Shown here: positions 47,213-51,543 of the stretch, piece after piece
How the letters are laid out: each line of letters begins with the position of its first letter
Numbering within the stretch: the stretch's first letter is position 1
Source: CAZHFW01 sp964531675
GTDB taxonomy: Bacteria; Planctomycetota; Phycisphaerae; Phycisphaerales; UBA1924
DNA length: 51,543 nucleotides
NCBI GenBank assembly: GCA_964531675.1
Contig: CAZHFW010000026.1
Span: 1 to 51,543, forward strand
Direction: 5' to 3'
Notes under the pieces: model-generated
The model's input: the letters and a program-made list of their open reading frames with translations, nothing else
Told to the model about the DNA's origin: nothing
Databases searched by the model: none
Translations under genes and position numbers: made by a program

Positions 47213-48738
47213 CGCAGGCCGCTGAACATCCAGCCGCGCAGGAAGTAGACCATCAGCGAAATCACCAGAATGCTGGCCAGGTTCAACACCAGGCCAGCTT
47301 TCACCATTTGAGGCACGCGCAGATACCCGCTGGCGAAGACCAGCGCGTTCGGGGGCGTGCCCATGGGCATCATGAACGCGTAGCTCGCGGCCAGCGCGGT
47401 CGGAAACACGAGCAGGTACGGATCCACGCCGAGCCTTTGTGAAATCGCGTGCGCGATGGGCAGGAACGTTGTCGCGATCGCGGTGTTGCTGCCAATCTCC
47501 GTCAGGAACACCACCGCGGTGCTGATCGCGAGCACGATGACCAGCGGGTGCACCCCTTCCAGGACCGCGAACTGAGCACCGATGGTCTTGTCCAGGCCGG
47601 TCGCGACGACCTGCTCGGCAAGCGAGAGCCCGCCGCCAAAGAGAAGCAGCACGCCCCAGGGAATGCGGCGGGCGTGATGCCAGTCCAGGACGGTGCCGCG
47701 CTTGCCGGTCTCGGGATCCCGATCGCCCGGGAGAAAGAACATGACCAGCGCCGCAGCCATCGCGATCCCAGCATCGATCACGAGCATCTCGGGCTTGCTG
47801 CCCTCGGCCGAAGTCAGCGTGAACCGAGCGAAGATCTTCTCCCGGCCCATCCAAAGCAGCGATGCCAGAATGAAGACCGCCGCGGTCATGCCTTGCGCCA
47901 GGGTCCAGGGCCCGAGACCATCGAGTTCGGCCCGGATGGCCCTGCGCACGCCCGAAGGGTCGTAGCCAGGCTCCGTGCGCACCGGGTACATGACCTTGGT
48001 CAGGACGAACCAGGTCAAAGGCAGAAACACGAGCATGATCGGCAGGCCGATGCGGAGCCAATCATCAAAGCCGACGGTGTGGTGGTATGTGCGCTCGACG
48101 AAGGCCCGCGCGACCCCGTTGGGGGGCGTGCCGATGACCGTTCCGATGCCGCCGATCGTGGAGGCGTACGCGATCCCGAGCATGAGGCAGACCGCGAAGT
48201 TGGAGCGTCCGCCGAGGGTGGCCTTGCCCCGACTTTCCTCGACCATCGCGACCATGCTCACGCCGACCGGGAGCATCATCACCGCGGTCGCGGTGTTGGA
48301 GACCCACATGCTGATGAACGCGGTCGCGAGCATCACGCCCCCGACCAGCACCGCGGGACGCGTGCCCACCGCCAGGATGGTGCGCATCGCGATGCGCTTG
48401 TGCAGATTGCAGCGCTCCATCGCGACGCCGAGCATCAGGCCGCCCATGAAGAGGAAAATCACGTCGTTGGCGTAGGGAGCGGCGGCCTTCGCGAAGCTTG
48501 TCACACCCACGAATGGGAAGAGCACCAGCGGGACCAGAGCGGTCGCCTCGATCGCGATGGCTTCAGAGAGCCACCAGACCGCCATGAGCACGCCCACCGC
48601 AGCGGTAGCCCGGGCGGCATGCGTCAGGCCCGCCTCGCCCGAAGGCAGAGCCACGTTCGTGATCACCGCCAGGATGGGGCCAAGCACCAGGCAGAGCCTT
48701 CTGGCCCAATCGGGCAGTCCGGATTCGTTCATCGGCAT
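47209..48738 (-). CDS. DASS family anion/sodium symporter (SLC13-type)
   Basis: This transporter of 509 residues imports di- or tricarboxylates, sulfate or phosphate with sodium; the substrate is not determinable here. The family's two SNT motifs are present: ISMWVSNTATAVMMLPV and EIGSNTAIATTFLPI. About eleven hydrophobic segments are visible. Other conserved stretches are WWLSEAIAIEATALVPLVLFP, IGGIGTVIGTPPNGVA and LLLFGGGLSLAEQVVATGL. The C-terminal MPMGTPPNALVFASGYL is also typical. The start may be the ATG at 48738 or an ATG two codons later. Its stop overlaps that of the HtrA gene. Confidence 0.94.
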   Translation of the reverse strand: MPMNESGLPDWARRLCLVLGPILAVITNVALPSGEAGLTHAARATAAVGVLMAVWWLSEAIAIEATALVPLVLFPFVGVTSFAKAAAPYANDVIFLFMGGLMLGVAMERCNLHKRIAMRTILAVGTRPAVLVGGVMLATAFISMWVSNTATAVMMLPVGVSMVAMVEESRGKATLGGRSNFAVCLMLGIAYASTIGGIGTVIGTPPNGVARAFVERTYHHTVGFDDWLRIGLPIMLVFLPLTWFVLTKVMYPVRTEPGYDPSGVRRAIRAELDGLGPWTLAQGMTAAVFILASLLWMGREKIFARFTLTSAEGSKPEMLVIDAGIAMAAALVMFFLPGDRDPETGKRGTVLDWHHARRIPWGVLLLFGGGLSLAEQVVATGLDKTIGAQFAVLEGVHPLVIVLAISTAVVFLTEIGSNTAIATTFLPIAHAISQRLGVDPYLLVFPTALAASYAFMMPMGTPPNALVFASGYLRVPQMVKAGLVLNLASILVISLMVYFLRGWMFSGLR

Positions 48739-48778
48739 CCGCCGAGTTTACCGGGTGCCCCGAGCTACCCTCACACCC

Positions 48779-49135
48779 ATGCAACGCTGGATTCCCACGG
48801 TCCTCCTGCTCATCGCGTCCAATACGTTCATGACCTTCGCGTGGTACTACCACGTGAAGAAGCCGGGTTGGTCGCTCCTGATGGCCATCGGGATCTCCTG
48901 GCTCATCGCGTTGCCCGAGTACATCCTGCAGGTGCCCGCCAATCGCCTGGGCCACATCGACAATGGCGGGGCGTTCACGCTTCCCCAGCTCAAGATCATC
49001 CAGGAAGCGATCACGCTCACGGTCTTCACCGTGTTCACCGTGCTGGTCGCCAAAGAGAAGATCAGGCTCAACGACGCGATCGCGATGGGGCTGATCTTCG
49101 CCGGCGTCGCGGTCTCCATGCTGGGCCGGAAGTGA
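48779..49135 (+). CDS. DUF486 family (DMT-like) membrane protein
   Basis: This 118-residue protein has four hydrophobic helices and begins MQRWIPTVLLLIASNTFMTFA, followed by WYYHVK, the DUF486 start. The conserved loop EYILQVPANRLGH and the helix LKIIQEAITLTVFTVFTVLV also match. The family is in the drug/metabolite transporter superfamily; transport function is unproven. The start at 48779 overlaps no gene, but it is 41 bp from the divergent DASS start, so the promoters are compact. A longer ORF reading upstream is antisense to the DASS gene and is rejected. Confidence 0.92.
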   Translation: MQRWIPTVLLLIASNTFMTFAWYYHVKKPGWSLLMAIGISWLIALPEYILQVPANRLGHIDNGGAFTLPQLKIIQEAITLTVFTVFTVLVAKEKIRLNDAIAMGLIFAGVAVSMLGRK

Positions 49136-49191
49136 TTCTGGGTGCCCCGCTCGCAAATTCGGAACATTTCTTGTTCTTTGCCGATGCACAC

Positions 49192-49221
49192 TTGACGAAC
49201 ACACTTGTGTACTGGTAATTC
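49192..49221 (+). promoter_or_regulatory. Putative sigma-70-type promoter
   Basis: TTGACG (49192-49197) and TAATTC (49216-49221) are separated by 18 bp, within a region that is AT-richer than its surroundings. The spacer holds ACACTTGTGT, a small palindrome. The ATG of the sphingomyelinase-D-like gene is 60 bp downstream of the -10 box. Confidence 0.45.
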
Positions 49222-49280
49222 TGCTTCGATCTCGTGTTCGTGAGTTCATAAGTTCACTTTTTCACCGAGCGGAGCCTCGC

Positions 49281-50321
49281 ATGGGTGATCACGCGATCCA
49301 TTGGAAAAACAACACGCCCGACACGCTGTGGGCCACGGCGTATCACGACGCGATCAAGCGTCGGTACTACGGCGTCAAAGTGGACCCGGGCGGCACGGGC
49401 GTCCCGTACATCCCGCACTTCCAGTCGTACGAATACACCATCCGCTTCTACGACAGCAAGGACGACAAGAAGCTCTGCGAGTATCAGTACGTCTGCGTCG
49501 AAGCCCAGAGCTATCTGGTCACCGTGAGCAAGGACGCGTCCGGAGCCTACGACATCAACGTTTCGCCCTACCCGCCGATCACCAAGCGTCGGCCGGCGTA
49601 CCTCATCGCGCACCGCCAGAACGATAAGGGCGACATCGCCGGGGCGCTCCAGAAGGGCGCCAACGCCATCGAGTGCGACGTGCGCGTCAAGGACAACGAG
49701 TGGTACGTGGACCACGACGGTGTGTACGCATGGTCGACCAAGCTCTCCGACTGGCTGGTTCAGGCAGCCGACTGCGCGTCCAGCTTTGGTCAGGCCTTCG
49801 CGCTGATCGTCTTTGACATCAAGACGCCGGAGAAACTCGCCTCGCTCAGGAGTGCGGTGCGGGCGGCGCTCCCCGCGGACCTCAACACGATCTTCTCGAT
49901 CGCGGACTACTCCGACCGCAACGCGTTTGCCGAGATCGCCGGGGACCTCAAACCCAACGAGGGGCTGGCGATCGACGCCCACAACAGTCCCAGCGAAGTC
50001 GAGGACTATTTCAACTGCATCGGTGTGAGTCAGTACTGGTACGGCAATGGCATCTTCACCGGCGGAATCGGACCGCACGTCTACGAGTCCCTCGTGAAGG
50101 CCTGCGGCCTGCGCGATGAGGGCAAAGGCATCAAGAAGGCCTACGTCTGGACGCTCGCGAAGGACTCTTCCATCCGCGACTACCTCTACAGCGTCGGAGT
50201 CGATGGCGTCATGGTCAATCCCAGCACGCTCGCGGACGCCAAGGCGATCATGACCGCCCCCGACTCCCGCGACCGGATGGCCACGCGTGCCGATCCACCC
50301 TTCGTCGTCTTCAAGGCCTGA
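49281..50321 (+). CDS. Sphingomyelinase D/phospholipase D-like (GDPD superfamily) protein with extra N-terminal domain
   Basis: The 346-residue product has an N-terminal ~100-residue beta-rich part that I do not recognise (IHWKNNTPDTLWATAYHDA, FQSYEYTIRFYDSK), then a TIM-barrel domain. The domain matches sicariid spider and corynebacterial sphingomyelinase D by motif: YLIAHRQN (His111), GANAIECDVRVKDN (Glu131, Asp133), YVDHDGVYAW (His145), IVFDIKTPEK (Asp179, Lys181) and KAYVWTLAKDSSIRDYL with GVDGVMVNP (Trp290). These correspond to both catalytic His, the Mg ligands and the substrate-binding Lys and Trp. The disulfide-bearing loop of the spider enzymes is absent. No signal peptide is seen. 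Substrate specificity is unknown; a GDPD-like activity is the alternative. Confidence 0.8.
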   Translation: MGDHAIHWKNNTPDTLWATAYHDAIKRRYYGVKVDPGGTGVPYIPHFQSYEYTIRFYDSKDDKKLCEYQYVCVEAQSYLVTVSKDASGAYDINVSPYPPITKRRPAYLIAHRQNDKGDIAGALQKGANAIECDVRVKDNEWYVDHDGVYAWSTKLSDWLVQAADCASSFGQAFALIVFDIKTPEKLASLRSAVRAALPADLNTIFSIADYSDRNAFAEIAGDLKPNEGLAIDAHNSPSEVEDYFNCIGVSQYWYGNGIFTGGIGPHVYESLVKACGLRDEGKGIKKAYVWTLAKDSSIRDYLYSVGVDGVMVNPSTLADAKAIMTAPDSRDRMATRADPPFVVFKA

Positions 50322-50345
50322 GCGCCGACCCCCTACGATGGCCCC

Positions 50346-50732
50346 GTGCCTCCGCTCACCTTCCGAGCACGCCATCGCCTCACGCACGCCAGAGAGTTCG
50401 CGGCGGTGTATGGCTCCAAGGCCTCAAAGGTCCGCGGGCCCCTGGTCATCTTCGCGATCCCCAACGCGCTCCCCCACCCTCGCCTGGGCATGGGGGTGGG
50501 TCGCCATGTCGGCAACGCGGTCCGGCGGAACCTCGTGAAAAGGCTCCTCCGCGAATCCCTCAGGCTGGACCAGCACACCCTTCCCGCCTCCCCCACGGGC
50601 CGGTACGACTACGTCGTGCGGGTGCGGACCCATGAGCCGCTCGAGCTGGAGGAATACCGGAGGCTCCTCTCCGATGCCGCCGCCGCCCTGGACCGCGACT
50701 GGCGGAAACGCCTGGCCAAGGCGGGGGACTGA
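50346..50732 (+). CDS. rnpA: Ribonuclease P protein component
   Basis: RnpA assists the RNase P RNA in removing tRNA 5' leaders. The 128-residue protein starts at a GTG. The N-terminus LTFRARHRLTHAREFAAVY matches the family (rl.....F..v). The signature GMGVGRHVGNAVRRNLVKRLLRESL contains the RNR/K-RxxRE helix, here split as NAVRRNLVKRLLRES. The C-terminal part is shorter and acidic, then basic. Its stop overlaps the yidD start (ATGA), so the two are coupled. rpmH, which usually precedes rnpA, is not present upstream. Confidence 0.93.
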   Translation: MPPLTFRARHRLTHAREFAAVYGSKASKVRGPLVIFAIPNALPHPRLGMGVGRHVGNAVRRNLVKRLLRESLRLDQHTLPASPTGRYDYVVRVRTHEPLELEEYRRLLSDAAAALDRDWRKRLAKAGD

Positions 50733-51043
50733 TGATGCTGCCCCAAGACGACGCAAGCTCGAAGGGGCCGGAGCCGGCGCAAAATCAGCGCGACGCATCG
50801 AGCCCCGGCAAGGGTGAACCTCGCGTTTCCTGGAGCGCCAGGCCCTTTATCTGGCTGATCCGGGGGTATCAGATGATCCTTTCCCCCCTGATTGGGCGTC
50901 AATGCCGGTACTGGCCGACGTGCTCGCACTATGCGATCGAGGCCTACCAGAGGCACGGGGCGTGGGTCGGGAGCAAGCTGACGCTCAGGCGTCTGGCGCG
51001 ATGCCATCCGTTTTCCCGGGGCGGCTACGACCCGGTGCCCTGA
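50732..51043 (+). CDS. yidD: Membrane protein insertion efficiency factor YidD
   Basis: YidD helps YidC-dependent insertion of inner-membrane proteins. The 103-residue protein has about 30 extra N-terminal residues, then IWLIRGYQMILSPLIGRQCR, YWPTCSHYAIEAYQRHG and a C-terminal LARCHPFSRGGYDPVP. The three conserved Cys (two in CRYWPTC, one in RCHP) are present. The amphipathic helix that binds the membrane is evident. It overlaps rnpA by 1 base. yidC, which normally follows, is replaced here by an RRM protein gene. Two adjacent ATG codons compete for the start. Confidence 0.94.
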   Translation: MMLPQDDASSKGPEPAQNQRDASSPGKGEPRVSWSARPFIWLIRGYQMILSPLIGRQCRYWPTCSHYAIEAYQRHGAWVGSKLTLRRLARCHPFSRGGYDPVP

Positions 51044-51087
51044 CAACAAAGCGCTGGAATTGCGGGCCAAGACTGGGGATTCCGGGC

Positions 51088-51117
51088 TTCCCAATTCCTT
51101 AGGCCTTCCGTTATACT
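51088..51117 (+). promoter_or_regulatory. Putative promoter of the RRM protein gene
   Basis: TATACT (51112-51117) is a good -10 box (5 of 6). TTCCCA (51088-51093) is a moderate -35 with an 18-bp spacer. The start codon at 51251 is about 130 bp downstream, which gives a long leader. Confidence 0.45.
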
Positions 51118-51250
51118 TTCCCCGGCGGTTGGGCTCTCCAATCTTGGCGGGGGGTTCTTTCGCGACGGACCTATGCGGATCCTTGCCCGGGTGTCGGCGT
51201 CGGTTCTCAAAGTTGTCTGGTTTGCTCGGGCATGGACGGTTCTCGCGAAA

Positions 51251-51543
51251 TGACGAACATTTACGTCGGCAATCTCCCGTACTCCACCACTGACGCGGAT
51301 CTGCAGGAACTCTTTTCTCAGCATGGCCAAGTGAGCCGTGCTCAGGTCGTCATGGACCGCGAAACCGGTCGCTCGCGCGGCTTCGGCTTCGTCGAGATGG
51401 CCGACGCGGGCGAAGGCTCCAACGCCATCAACGCGCTCAACGGCTTTGATTTCCAGGGCCGCAAGCTCGTCGTCAATGAAGCCAAGCCCCGCGAGCCTCG
51501 CTCCGGCGGCTTTGGTGGTGGCGGCGGCGGCGGTGGTCGTGGC
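51251..51543 (+). CDS. RRM-domain RNA-binding protein (C-terminus cut off by window edge)
   Basis: The ATG at 51251 begins MTNIYVGNLPYSTTDADLQE, and the frame is open to the window end, so the protein is partial. It carries one RRM: RNP2 is NIYVGNLPY and RNP1 is RSRGFGFVEM. The beta4 strand GRKLVVNEAKPRE follows. A Gly-rich tail starts at RSGGFGGGGG, as in cyanobacterial Rbp and plant glycine-rich RNA-binding proteins. Such proteins bind single-stranded RNA and are often cold-inducible in cyanobacteria. The leader of about 130 nt is consistent with RNA-level regulation, though that is inference. Confidence 0.95.

Overview
This window is a GC-rich (roughly two-thirds G+C by eye) bacterial chromosome segment, most consistent with a planctomycete of the Phycisphaerae type. 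The evidence is a very large membrane-anchored Ser/Thr kinase with a propeller-like region, a TIGR03790 protein together with a PEP-CTERM-like secreted protein ending in VPTPGG-hydrophobic-RRRR, short membrane proteins with a C-terminal CxxC zinc ribbon, many secreted beta-helix or unrecognised proteins, and an RRM-type RNA-binding protein. This is inference; no rRNA or other phylogenetic marker was available. I saw no tRNA, rRNA, insertion sequence, prophage or CRISPR array. Genes are dense and both strands are used.

Layout. 1-1225: a DUF3300 secreted protein running off the left edge. 1406-7491 (minus): a complete tripartite RND efflux operon (outer-membrane factor, lipoprotein adaptor, HAE1 permease). 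7607-10158 (minus): SulP/STAS anion transporter and PPK2 polyphosphate kinase. 10277-12910: two small lipoproteins facing a secreted beta-helix protein. 13018-20990 (plus): FtsK translocase, an unrecognised exported protein, a NIF3-type metalloprotein, TruA and a zinc-ribbon membrane protein. 21074-26688: GT4 glycosyltransferase, an unrecognised exported helical protein, a YggU/DUF167 protein (minus) and a TIGR03790 protein with a dockerin-like tail. 26689-27234: a gene-free stretch with a 22-bp degenerate tandem repeat, a minus-strand terminator and a terminator-like hairpin in the leader of a class I aldolase. 28430-32281 (minus): the giant kinase. 32446-38004: PEP-CTERM-like protein, MFS transporter, pilin-like protein, acetyltransferase, beta-helix protein. 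38005-45640: PrkA kinase (minus), then TrmB, a CHASE4 hybrid histidine kinase, QueC and QueE. 45794-51543: HtrA protease, DASS anion transporter (minus), DUF486 protein, a sphingomyelinase-D-like protein, RnpA, YidD and the start of an RRM protein.

Themes. tRNA maturation and modification recur (TruA, TrmB, QueC, QueE, RnpA). Envelope function is prominent: efflux, protein sorting, quality control by HtrA, and YidD. Signalling is represented by PrkA, a eukaryotic-like kinase and a hybrid histidine kinase, none with an obvious partner next to it.

The observations most worth following are the sphingomyelinase-D-like protein with an extra N-terminal domain (49281-50321), the structured leaders of the TIGR03790 gene and the aldolase gene, a possible minus-strand small RNA in the same gap, and the kinase-propeller-OB fusion. 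No single region is an obvious new multi-gene system.
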